DNA of 64,000 nucleotides. It comes from Mongoliibacter ruber (lineage in GTDB: Bacteria > Bacteroidota > Bacteroidia > Cytophagales > Cyclobacteriaceae). Below the pieces are notes generated by a model. The model was given only the letters and a program-made list of their open reading frames with translations, had not been told where the DNA came from and did no database searches. Below are positions 50,435-58,642 of this stretch, one piece after another. The translations under genes were made by a program, and so were the position numbers. The DNA lies in NCBI RefSeq assembly GCF_003003005.1, contig NZ_PVTR01000007.1:248001-312000 (forward strand), written 5' to 3'. How positions within the stretch are numbered: the stretch's first letter is position 1; each line of letters begins with the position of its first letter.

Positions 50435-51928
50435 TTACCTGCTACTTACTGTTTTCACTTCTTTTTGAGCTTCACGGGCTTTACCTGCTTTTAGCCATTG
50501 AGGGATTACCTGTTCAAGGAATTTTTCTTTTTCAGCTTTTTCTTTTTCTATATCTAGACCGATATAGGTTTGAAGTGTGGCTTTGTTGTTGAAATCAGGC
50601 ATTTCTACAGGGTGGTTGTGACCCAAATCCGCCAAAACTCTTGTCAATTTGATACGGGTTTCCTGAATGATTCCTGTAGCAGAAGTAATGATCCTACTGG
50701 ATTCAAGTGGTGCGTGGAAAGCACCTCCGTGTGAGGCAACGACAAAATCCCATCTCCACTGCGCATGCCTGATACCCTGCTGGATTTCCTTCATTTGGGA
50801 ATCGCTGGCACCAAGTTCCCAAGCTTTACCAGCTTCAATATGTGCCATGGCAATAAGTTTCTGGAGTTTGGATGAGCCTTCTTTGACCTTGCGCTGTCTG
50901 TCATAGACATCGGTCATCAAATCTTCTTGTTTTTCCCTGTGGCAGACGAAACACGAGTTTTCTACATTCTGAAGAGGTGAACCAATATGGTGATCAGTGA
51001 ATTTTTGTCCCCCTTCATTTTTGTACGGCATATGACAATCTGCACAGGAAACCCCTCTTTTTGCATGAACACTCATTTCGTACAGCTCATAGTCAGGGTG
51101 TTGCGCTTTGATCATTCTGGTTTTACTTATTGGGTGTGTCCAATCAGCAAAATCTATATTATCAAAATAGGATTCCATTGATTCTACATTCAAGCCATCT
51201 TTCCAAGGGAATACGAGGTAGTTTGCACCTTCTTTGCCAGGTTTATCTTTGTCAAAATAATATTCTACATGGCACTGCGCACAAACCAAAGAGCGCATTT
51301 CCTGATGTGATGCTTGGTTGATATCTTTTCCCATGGATTCGAAAGCCTCTATCAAAGCGGGTCTCGTGATGGTCAAATTCATAGTTTCAGGATTATGGCA
51401 ATCAGCACAACCAATGGGATTGATTACTTCTGATCCAAAATCTGAAAGTTTTTTGCTGTAATACTCAGTCACACCCAACTCGCTCATCAATCTGGGTACA
51501 TCGGGGCTTTTACAAGTCCAACAAGTGGAAGGCATTACACCGTCTCCTGGCTCCATAGGAGATCCAATTCGAAGAGTGTTTTGGACATCAGTGACTGCCC
51601 ATGCATGCCCTCGTGGGTGATTGTAATCTTTACTGAAAGCATATCCAGCCCAAAGGATCACCAATTCCGGTTGATCGTCCAATACATCCTTGAAGCCAGA
51701 TGTATTGTACATACTTTGGAAAGTAGTGTCTTTTGTTTTCATGTAGGACTGGTACTGTCTTGGGTAGTTGAGACCCCATACAGAATCTCTGGGTTCAATA
51801 CCTTCAAGCTTCACCTTGGGCTGATAGGCAAAGCGTGCTTCAGTTTTCCTATCCATTATAGTATAGGCCAACATGGCCAAGAGGAAAACGATGACGGCTG
51901 TTAATCCAAAAAGAATCCAATTTTTCAT
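50435..51928 (-). CDS. nrfA: Ammonia-forming pentahaem cytochrome c nitrite reductase NrfA
   Basis: Reduces nitrite to ammonium with six electrons in the periplasm. 497 residues with a signal anchor (about 3-23). Five haem sites are present: the catalytic CWTCK (136-140) with lysine ligand, and CADCH (174-178), CAQCH (216-220), CADCH (295-299) and CFVCH (326-330). That is the exact NrfA set. The calcium/active-site region is seen in YELYEMSVHAKRGVSCADCH and the partner His in QKFTDHHIG. It lies 21 bp after nrfH and forms the NrfHA quinol-nitrite oxidoreductase with it. Confidence 0.98.
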   Translation of the reverse strand: MKNWILFGLTAVIVFLLAMLAYTIMDRKTEARFAYQPKVKLEGIEPRDSVWGLNYPRQYQSYMKTKDTTFQSMYNTSGFKDVLDDQPELVILWAGYAFSKDYNHPRGHAWAVTDVQNTLRIGSPMEPGDGVMPSTCWTCKSPDVPRLMSELGVTEYYSKKLSDFGSEVINPIGCADCHNPETMNLTITRPALIEAFESMGKDINQASHQEMRSLVCAQCHVEYYFDKDKPGKEGANYLVFPWKDGLNVESMESYFDNIDFADWTHPISKTRMIKAQHPDYELYEMSVHAKRGVSCADCHMPYKNEGGQKFTDHHIGSPLQNVENSCFVCHREKQEDLMTDVYDRQRKVKEGSSKLQKLIAMAHIEAGKAWELGASDSQMKEIQQGIRHAQWRWDFVVASHGGAFHAPLESSRIITSATGIIQETRIKLTRVLADLGHNHPVEMPDFNNKATLQTYIGLDIEKEKAEKEKFLEQVIPQWLKAGKAREAQKEVKTVSSR

Positions 51929-51949
51929 ATTGCTGTGGTTTATTTTCTG

Positions 51950-52579
51950 TTATTTATTTGACTTCATAGATTCCTTGAGCCATTTAGGGATGATTTCGAG
52001 ATCCGGTGGAGCATGTGCACGAATGGGTTCTATCTGGTGACCTACTGAGGCCAAGGATCTGATTTTTCCGTGGGGCACTTCTCTGTGGCATTCCCAACAA
52101 AGGCGGTCTGTTCTATGAGGGTGGTGATTTTCTACTGCATCCATCAGCTTGGCATCTGTCACTTGATTTTCATGACATCTGATGCAATTGTTTTGGATTA
52201 CTTTAATGGATGGTTCTAGGGCCCTTATGACTTGGGGTTCTGCCCTTAAAGTGAAAATAGTCGAGTGATACAAACCGTCTTTTGCCTTGAAAAAGTACTT
52301 ACTGGCAATATTATCATGTGGGACATGGCAGTCATTGCAATGAGCAACTTCCCTATGTGAACTCCTGGTCCAGGTAATATACTGAGGTGTCATCAGGTGA
52401 CAGTTGACACAAGCTTGAGGATCATCAGAGAGGTATGAAGCGGCATTGCTAAGCCTGATCATATAGATTCCTAGTCCAAAGATGGCAGCTACCAAAACTG
52501 TTGCAGCAGGGCGCCATTTTCTTGGAGGAATAAGGCTGAATTTAAAAAGGCTTTTTTTAAATCTGTGGTAGTGGCTCAT
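51950..52579 (-). CDS. nrfH: Tetrahaem quinol dehydrogenase NrfH
   Basis: Membrane-anchored NapC/NirT-family cytochrome that oxidises menaquinol and feeds NrfA. 209 residues. A single membrane segment lies near 26-45 (ATVLVAAIFGLGIYMIRLSN). Four haem motifs follow: CVNCH (57-61), CNDCH (81-85), CIRCH (132-136) and CWECH (161-165), the number expected of NrfH. The CVNCHLMTPQYITWTRSSHR segment holds the Met-containing first-haem pattern typical of NrfH. It is the promoter-proximal gene of the operon. Confidence 0.97.
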   Translation of the reverse strand: MSHYHRFKKSLFKFSLIPPRKWRPAATVLVAAIFGLGIYMIRLSNAASYLSDDPQACVNCHLMTPQYITWTRSSHREVAHCNDCHVPHDNIASKYFFKAKDGLYHSTIFTLRAEPQVIRALEPSIKVIQNNCIRCHENQVTDAKLMDAVENHHPHRTDRLCWECHREVPHGKIRSLASVGHQIEPIRAHAPPDLEIIPKWLKESMKSNK

Positions 52580-52602
52580 GGGTGTTTATTCCTTTGAAGA
52601 AA

Positions 52603-52646
52603 CAATACTATAGGTTAAAAATAAGACAAACTATGACCAATGTCAT
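52603..52646 (-). promoter_or_regulatory. CRP/FNR-type operator and promoter of the nrf operon
   Basis: A perfect inverted repeat ATGAC-CAAT-GTCAT at 52633-52646 has the five-four-five spacing of CRP/FNR/HcpR/DNR sites. On the minus strand TAGTATTG (52603-52610) matches TAnnTTTG with one mismatch. The palindrome centre would be about 40 bp before the start, the usual position for an activator. It lies 54 bp upstream of the nrfH ATG. The remainder of the gap up to 52912 shows only short inverted repeats (CAAATTG at 52853 and CAATTTG at 52868). Confidence 0.6.
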
Positions 52647-52912
52647 GTGTTTGCCTTTTTTTTAAATATGTAGGTGAATGCAATTTTCATAAGAAAGACC
52701 CTATTTCATGCTGTAAAATGATTTAAACAGGGATATTTTATTTTGAAAAAAATATTAAATAATAGCTTTTGTTTCTTTTCAAATTCAGGATTTTATGCTG
52801 TTAGGCCTAAAAGGCAACGAAAAACAAACAGGGTTGCGACACTTAGCACCTCAAATTGCCGATCATACAATTTGCAATCGGATTTTCAGCGAAATATTTT
52901 TTAGATTTTAAC

Positions 52913-53452
52913 ATGGATAGAAGAACTGCCCTTAAATCATTGGCCATCACAGTGTGGGGAATGATGGTGCTGCCGGGATGTAATCCGGATGAGATTCAGG
53001 AAACTGAACTGCTTTATAAAAGCTTGCCCCTAGATGAGACCCAAAGAAATAACCTGAGATTAATGGTTGACACATTTTTACCAGAGACAGACAGTAAAGG
53101 TGGTGTTGAATTAAGTGTACATGAATTTGTCAATAAGCTACTCGCCAATTGTTACGAAGAGGAAATTCAAAAATCATTTCTGGATGGTCTGAATATTTTG
53201 GAAAACAAGTCTCAGGAATTGGCACAGGTTTCTTTTGACAAAAACAGTAGCAGTCAAAGAGAAGCGATTTTGATGCAGATGGATGATGAAGAAAAAATTG
53301 AGGAAAAGGCATTTTTCGATTTATCAAAAGAGCTTGTCATATTAGGCTATACCAGTTCTGAATATTTCCTGACCAATTTCACCAATTATGAAATGATCCC
53401 CGGTGGCTATGACGGCTGCGTTCCGGTACCTAACCAACCTTATAAAATCTGA
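52913..53452 (+). CDS. Gluconate 2-dehydrogenase subunit 3 family protein
   Basis: Small subunit that pairs with a GMC-type flavoprotein. 179 residues from ATG 52913 (MDRRTALKSLAITVWGMMVL); nineteen upstream in-frame codons are not a signal. The N-terminus is a Tat-type signal (DRRTALKSL) with a Cys in LPGCNP that may be a lipobox. The family cues are NNLRLMVDTFLPETDSKGGV, FLDGLNILENKSQELA and EKAFFDLSKELVILGYTSSE with the final YEMIPGGYDGCVPVPNQPY. It lies 3 bp before the GMC gene. Tat export of the pair in folded form is inferred. Confidence 0.9.
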   Translation: MDRRTALKSLAITVWGMMVLPGCNPDEIQETELLYKSLPLDETQRNNLRLMVDTFLPETDSKGGVELSVHEFVNKLLANCYEEEIQKSFLDGLNILENKSQELAQVSFDKNSSSQREAILMQMDDEEKIEEKAFFDLSKELVILGYTSSEYFLTNFTNYEMIPGGYDGCVPVPNQPYKI

Positions 53453-53455
53453 TCC

Positions 53456-55165
53456 ATGCCAAACCTAAACCTAAGTGCAAAAAATGAAATGACCTATGAT
53501 GCAATTGTCATTGGGTCGGGTATCAGTGGGGGATGGGCAGCCAAGGAATTGTCCGAAAAAGGACTTAAGACCTTGGTCTTGGAGAGAGGCCGTGATGTCA
53601 AGCATATAAAGGATTACCCTACAGCTACGAAAAACCCATGGGATTTTGAATTTGGGGGCAAGCTTCCTCTTGAACAGCAAAAAGAATTTGGCAGGAGAGG
53701 AGCGAGAATTCATGAGTCCACTGCACACTTTTGGATGAAAGAAGGAGAACAGGAAACCGTTCAGGAAAAACCTTTTCAATGGACCAGGGGGTACCAAGTA
53801 GGGGGGAAATCCTTGCTTTGGGCCAGGCAAACGCAAAGGTGGTCGGACTATGATTTTGAAGGTCCCGCTAGGGACGGTTACGCGGTGGATTGGCCAATAA
53901 GATATCAGGATCTTGCACCTTGGTACAGCCATGTAGAGAAATTTTCTGGAATTTCAGGAAACAAGGATGGTTTGCCACAATTACCTGATGGTGAATTTCT
54001 GAAGCCATTTGACCTAAGCTGTGTGGAAAGACATTTTCAGAAGGTGATTAAAGAGAATTACAACGATAGACATTTGATACATGGAAGGTGTGCACATGTA
54101 ACAGACCCTCAGCCAATACACCAAGAACAAGGCAGGGCCAAATGTCAGCACCGAAACCTTTGTAACAGGGGTTGTCCCTTTGGAGGTTATTTTTCCTCCA
54201 ATGCCTCTACCTTACCATGGGCCGAGCGTACTGGTAATATGACCTTGAGACCTCATTCCGTGGTGCATTCCATTATATATGATGAGCAAAAAGGAAAGGC
54301 TTCAGGAGTAAGGGTTATAGATTCCAATGACATGAAGGTGTATGAGTATTTTGCCGATGTTATTTTCGTCAATGCTTCTGCACTGAACAGTAATCTTATC
54401 TTGCTCAATTCGATTTCTGATCGCTTTCCAAATGGACTTGGTAATGACAATGGGCTCTTAGGGAAGTACATTTCTTGGCATAATTACCGAGGACAGATTT
54501 CAGGGAGAAGCGAGGATTTTCAGGATACCATGAGCACCGGCAAAAATCCCTCTCATTCTTACATTCCTAGGTTTAGGAATGTTTTCAAACAGGAAACTGA
54601 CTTTCTAAGGGGTTATGCTGTAGGCTTTGGGTCTTCATCCAGAGCTGTACAGTTTTCCAGAAGTGGAATTGGGGAAGAGCTTAAAAAGAATTTGATGGAT
54701 AGAAAACTCGGGCCTTGGTGGGTATCGGGTTGGATGCAAGGTGAAGTGATTCCTATTGAAAGCAATCATGTCAGGTTACATGATAACCTTGCAGACAAAT
54801 ACGGCATTCCGCAACTGGTGCTTTCGTGTGATTGGACTGAAAATGATGATAAAATGGTCAAAGATTATATGGACCAAATGTCAGAGATGTTTGCCCTTGC
54901 TGGTTTTACAGATATCAATGCCAGAGATTCCGGATCTCCCCCAGGTTCTGATATCCACGAAATGGGTGGCGTCAGAATGGGACACGATCCAAAGACATCC
55001 CTACTCAATCGGTGGAATCAATTGCACCATTGCAAAAATGTCTTTGTGACAGATGGTGCATGTATGACCTCTACAGCAACGCAAAATCCTTCTCTTACAT
55101 ACATGGCTATCACTGCCCGTGCAGCAAATTATGCTGTAGAAGAGTTGAAGAAGGGAAATCTGTAG
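53456..55165 (+). CDS. GMC-family FAD oxidoreductase
   Basis: 569 residues. The FAD Rossmann start is YDAIVIGSGISGGWAAKELS, with ERGRDVKHIKDY after the third strand. RGYQVGGKSLLWARQTQRWS is the GMC signature, and C-terminal substrate/FAD elements include DIHEMGGVRMGHDP and the closing TQNPSLTYMAITARAANYAV. The four cysteines in KCQHRNLCNRGCPFGGYFSS form a typical Cys-rich segment of the gluconate/glucose dehydrogenase-like branch. It has no signal of its own, so it would be carried out with the Tat-type small subunit. No cytochrome subunit is present; the sugar or alcohol substrate is unknown. Confidence 0.93.
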   Translation: MPNLNLSAKNEMTYDAIVIGSGISGGWAAKELSEKGLKTLVLERGRDVKHIKDYPTATKNPWDFEFGGKLPLEQQKEFGRRGARIHESTAHFWMKEGEQETVQEKPFQWTRGYQVGGKSLLWARQTQRWSDYDFEGPARDGYAVDWPIRYQDLAPWYSHVEKFSGISGNKDGLPQLPDGEFLKPFDLSCVERHFQKVIKENYNDRHLIHGRCAHVTDPQPIHQEQGRAKCQHRNLCNRGCPFGGYFSSNASTLPWAERTGNMTLRPHSVVHSIIYDEQKGKASGVRVIDSNDMKVYEYFADVIFVNASALNSNLILLNSISDRFPNGLGNDNGLLGKYISWHNYRGQISGRSEDFQDTMSTGKNPSHSYIPRFRNVFKQETDFLRGYAVGFGSSSRAVQFSRSGIGEELKKNLMDRKLGPWWVSGWMQGEVIPIESNHVRLHDNLADKYGIPQLVLSCDWTENDDKMVKDYMDQMSEMFALAGFTDINARDSGSPPGSDIHEMGGVRMGHDPKTSLLNRWNQLHHCKNVFVTDGACMTSTATQNPSLTYMAITARAANYAVEELKKGNL

Positions 55166-55245
55166 TTAGGTTTGAAGAGATTGCCCCTTAGACAGTTGTG
55201 ACAAGGCATCTTTTTGCCTATCTTTTTATTTCTAAAATAAGAATT

Positions 55246-57339
55246 ATGAAAAAAGCTTTTCTGCTATTTGCAAGCCTTTGGTTTGGTCTTGATGTAGCAA
55301 TTGCCCAATCCTTTTCTATAGAAGAGGTTTCTTTATATTCCTTTCCTTCAGAAATGGTGTCCTCAAAAACGGATAACAAGATTGCTTGGGCAATGAATGA
55401 GCAAGGCAAAAGAAATATTTATGTATCACAAGGTCCTGACTTTTCGCACCAAAAGATCACTGAATTCAATTCAGATGATGGTCAGGAAGTCACCTCACTT
55501 CAATTTACCCCTGATGGAGGGCAGTTGGTTTTTGTGAGAGGTGGTGAGCATGGAAGCAATTGGCAGCGTAACCAAGGGATGAATCCAGCGCATGGAGCAT
55601 TAATCCCGAAAGTGGAAATATGGAAAGTGAGTTTTAGTGGAGGAGATGCTAAAATGTTGGCAGAAGGGGATGATCCTTTAGTTTCTCCAAATGGTGAAAA
55701 AATCGCCTTTTTGAAAAACGGACAAGTATGGTCAGTGTCAATGGAAGGAGGAGCTGCTTCACAGCTGTTTGAAATCAAGGGAAATGTCGGAGAAATTCAC
55801 TGGTCGCCTGAAGGCAACACTTTACTGTTTACCGTAAACAGAAGCACCCATTCGTTAGTAGGGGTTTTTGATCTGGAGGCACAAAAGGTCCAATATATAT
55901 CACCATCTTTTCATAGAGATGGGATGGTGAGATGGTCGCCAAATGGAGAAAAAATTGCTTTTATCAGGAGGCAAGGTGGCAAAGGTGAACCAATGCCTAT
56001 TTTGGAACAAAGGCATTCTCCTTGGGAAATATGGATAGCTGATGCAAATACAGGAGAGGGAAAAAGAATTTGGAAAGCTCCTGAGACGCTCAGAGGATCT
56101 CTTTCTTCTACACACGGTGGTGCCAATCTAAATTGGGCTGATGATAATACCCTTGTCTACTTATCTTACGAAGACGGTTGGCCACATATGTATGCTTTAA
56201 ATATCAGTGAAGGCTCTACCCGACAATTGACCAAGGGGGAATACATGGTAGAGCATATCAGTTTGAGTCATGATGGTGAGTTCTTGGTTTTTTCAGCCAA
56301 TACAGGAAAACAGGAGGAAGACATTGACAGGAGGCATATTGGTATGGTCAAAGTGCACGGTGGAGAAATGCAACTTGTAACTGAAGGTGAAGGCATAGAA
56401 GCTATTCCTGTGGTATTGTCTGATAATAAACACCTGGCTTATGTTTCTTCAACTTACGCAAGACCATTGTTGCCTACGGTTACCAACAAAGAAACGGGCG
56501 ACACAAAGCTGTTGGCTGAAGATTTGATTCCATCCGAATTTCCCATTGACCAAATGATTCAACCCAAGCAAGTGACTTTTATGTCACCGGACGGAGTGAA
56601 AGTTCATGCGCAATTGTTTGAAAAAGAAGATGGGAAAGATAAAAAACCCGCAGTATTATTTGTCCATGGCGGGCCTCAGAGACAGATGCTTCTTGGGTGG
56701 CATTATGGTGATTATTATTCCAATACCTATGCTGTCAACCAAAAACTTGCGGAAATGGGCTTTGTGGTTTTATCGGTCAATTTCAGACTGGGCATAGGTT
56801 ACGGGTATGAATTTCACAAACCGGCCAGAACTTATTGGCAGGGTGCAGAAGAATATATAGATGTGAAAAAGGCTGGAGAATACTTGGCAGCTTTACCGCA
56901 AGTAGATGCTGAAAGGGTTGGTATTTACGGAGGGTCTTATGGGGGGTATTTGACAGCTTTGGCCTTAGGCAAGGATTCTGATCTTTTTGCAGTAGGTGTA
57001 GACATACATGGGGTTCATGAATTATCAAGTCGATTGGAAATGCCAGATGGTTTTGAAAAAGCTCCTGATTTCGAAAAAGCACAAAGAACAGCGTGGTATT
57101 CTTCTCCTTTGGCCTATTTAGATACCTGGGAATCCCCAGTATTGTTTATTCACGGAGATGATGACAGGAATGTACAGGTTTCCCATACAGTTGATCTGAT
57201 CAGGAGGTTTGAAGAAAAAGGGAAGCCTTATGAGTCTTTGATTATCCCTGATGATTCTCACCACTGGATGAAGTATGAGAACCTTGTAAAAGTGAATAGG
57301 GCAACTGTTGAATTTCTTAAAAAGCATCTTAATCCCTAA
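55246..57339 (+). CDS. Secreted S9 family (DPP IV/prolyl-oligopeptidase-like) serine peptidase
   Basis: 697 residues from ATG 55246 (MKKAFLLFASLWFGLDVAIA); sixteen upstream in-frame codons are not part of the signal peptide. The N-terminal two thirds form a beta-propeller (WD40-like strands such as DPLVSPNGEKIAFLKNGQVW and MVRWSPNGEKIAFIRRQGGK). The C-terminal alpha/beta hydrolase domain carries the nucleophile Ser564 in GIYGGSYGGYLTAL, Asp near 640 in FIHGDDDRNVQVSHT and His near 672 in PDDSHHWMKYEN. All triad residues are present. It cleaves peptides in the periplasm. The stop overlaps the start of dacB. Confidence 0.94.
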   Translation: MKKAFLLFASLWFGLDVAIAQSFSIEEVSLYSFPSEMVSSKTDNKIAWAMNEQGKRNIYVSQGPDFSHQKITEFNSDDGQEVTSLQFTPDGGQLVFVRGGEHGSNWQRNQGMNPAHGALIPKVEIWKVSFSGGDAKMLAEGDDPLVSPNGEKIAFLKNGQVWSVSMEGGAASQLFEIKGNVGEIHWSPEGNTLLFTVNRSTHSLVGVFDLEAQKVQYISPSFHRDGMVRWSPNGEKIAFIRRQGGKGEPMPILEQRHSPWEIWIADANTGEGKRIWKAPETLRGSLSSTHGGANLNWADDNTLVYLSYEDGWPHMYALNISEGSTRQLTKGEYMVEHISLSHDGEFLVFSANTGKQEEDIDRRHIGMVKVHGGEMQLVTEGEGIEAIPVVLSDNKHLAYVSSTYARPLLPTVTNKETGDTKLLAEDLIPSEFPIDQMIQPKQVTFMSPDGVKVHAQLFEKEDGKDKKPAVLFVHGGPQRQMLLGWHYGDYYSNTYAVNQKLAEMGFVVLSVNFRLGIGYGYEFHKPARTYWQGAEEYIDVKKAGEYLAALPQVDAERVGIYGGSYGGYLTALALGKDSDLFAVGVDIHGVHELSSRLEMPDGFEKAPDFEKAQRTAWYSSPLAYLDTWESPVLFIHGDDDRNVQVSHTVDLIRRFEEKGKPYESLIIPDDSHHWMKYENLVKVNRATVEFLKKHLNP

Positions 57340-58622
57340 TGAAGTATAGCCACATCCTTTTGGTATTTTGTTTTTTATGGAGCGGAACTGACGCTTTTTC
57401 TCAAAAATTAACTGAGAAAAGAGTGAAAAAACTGTTTGAAGAATCTGCTGTCATGCAGGAGCATTTCGTGGGATTTATATTGCAGGATGAATCGGGTAAA
57501 GTTGTATATAGCCAAAATCCTGATATTCATTTTGTACCCGCTTCCAACACTAAACTTCTCACACTTTATGCCGCAATACATATATTGACCGATTCTATTC
57601 CTGCAATTGAATATGAGATTTCAGGCGATTCTTTGATAGTTTGGGGGACGGGAGACCCTTCTTTTCTCAATCCCAAACTTGACAATGGTAAAGTGTTTGA
57701 TTTTTTGAAGCAGTCAGCCCAAGAAATTTACTTGGCAAATCAACCTAACCTGGAATATGAACCGAGTTTTTGGAGATCCGATCCCAGCCATTTTCCGATT
57801 TATGCCAATACCATGCTAGTCAAAGCTGATGGAAGTGGGTTTTTAAGTATTTCACCTCGCGCAATGGCGGGATTTTTAAGGCCTGATAGTAGTTACAGCA
57901 GCAAGAAATTTGACATTGTCAGGTCTAAAAAGGAAAGCGTTTTATTGTACCCTCTATTGCCAATACCCTCCGATTTTGATGATAAAGTCCCATTTCCAAT
58001 GAGTATGGAAATGTCAAGGTTTCTTTTGGAAGATACGCTGAAGCGACAAGTGAAAATTGTTGAGAGAAAAAAGACAAAATCACTTGAAACGCTCTATTCG
58101 GTACCTTCAGATAGCCTATATAAACATATGATGTTGCCTTCTGATAATTTTATTGCCGAACAGTTGTTGATTCTGTGTTCCTCGGTTCTTGGAGATACAT
58201 TAGACCCGAAAATTACTATTCGATATGCCAAAGAAAACCTGTTCGAAGGAATAAATCACCCACCTATTTGGGAAGATGGCTCAGGCTTGTCAAGGTATAA
58301 TTTGTTTACACCAAGAACTATCTTGGAAATTTTAAATAGGGTTGAAACTTTGGTGGGAAGTAAGCAAAGGCTCAGAAATCTTTTGCCAGCTGGAGGCCTA
58401 TCAGGAACTTTGAAAAATGCCTATGAACTAGATAATGGGGAAGCTTTTGTTTGGGCTAAAACAGGTACACTGAAAAATATGCATTTACAAAGTGGCTGGA
58501 TTGATACCAGAAAGGGGCAAACATACCGGTTTGTATTTATGAATAATAACTTTGTAAAGCCTACCGAGGAGGTGAGGAAAGAGATGGTTCGGATCATGAC
58601 CCATATTCATGAGAAGTATTAG
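57339..58622 (+). CDS. dacB: D-alanyl-D-alanine carboxypeptidase/endopeptidase (PBP4, S13)
   Basis: Penicillin-binding protein that trims or cross-cuts peptidoglycan stem peptides in the periplasm. 427 residues with a signal peptide (MKYSHILLVFCFLWSGTDAF). Catalytic motifs: Ser69 in SNTK (SxxK, PASNTKLLTLYAAIHIL), SDN at about 268 (PSDNFIAEQLLIL, the SxN motif) and KTG at 374 (WAKTGTLKN). The spacing with an insert between SxxK and SxN is the S13/DacB pattern. The start ATG overlaps the S9 gene stop by one base (TAATG), so the two hydrolases are translationally coupled. Confidence 0.94.
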   Translation: MKYSHILLVFCFLWSGTDAFSQKLTEKRVKKLFEESAVMQEHFVGFILQDESGKVVYSQNPDIHFVPASNTKLLTLYAAIHILTDSIPAIEYEISGDSLIVWGTGDPSFLNPKLDNGKVFDFLKQSAQEIYLANQPNLEYEPSFWRSDPSHFPIYANTMLVKADGSGFLSISPRAMAGFLRPDSSYSSKKFDIVRSKKESVLLYPLLPIPSDFDDKVPFPMSMEMSRFLLEDTLKRQVKIVERKKTKSLETLYSVPSDSLYKHMMLPSDNFIAEQLLILCSSVLGDTLDPKITIRYAKENLFEGINHPPIWEDGSGLSRYNLFTPRTILEILNRVETLVGSKQRLRNLLPAGGLSGTLKNAYELDNGEAFVWAKTGTLKNMHLQSGWIDTRKGQTYRFVFMNNNFVKPTEEVRKEMVRIMTHIHEKY

Positions 58623-58642
58623 CTAGGAATATGTCTCTGTCA

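Noticed and set aside
52913-55165. A defined gluconate or glucose dehydrogenase
   Set aside because: Family similarity only. The substrate pocket cannot be read and the usual cytochrome subunit is absent.
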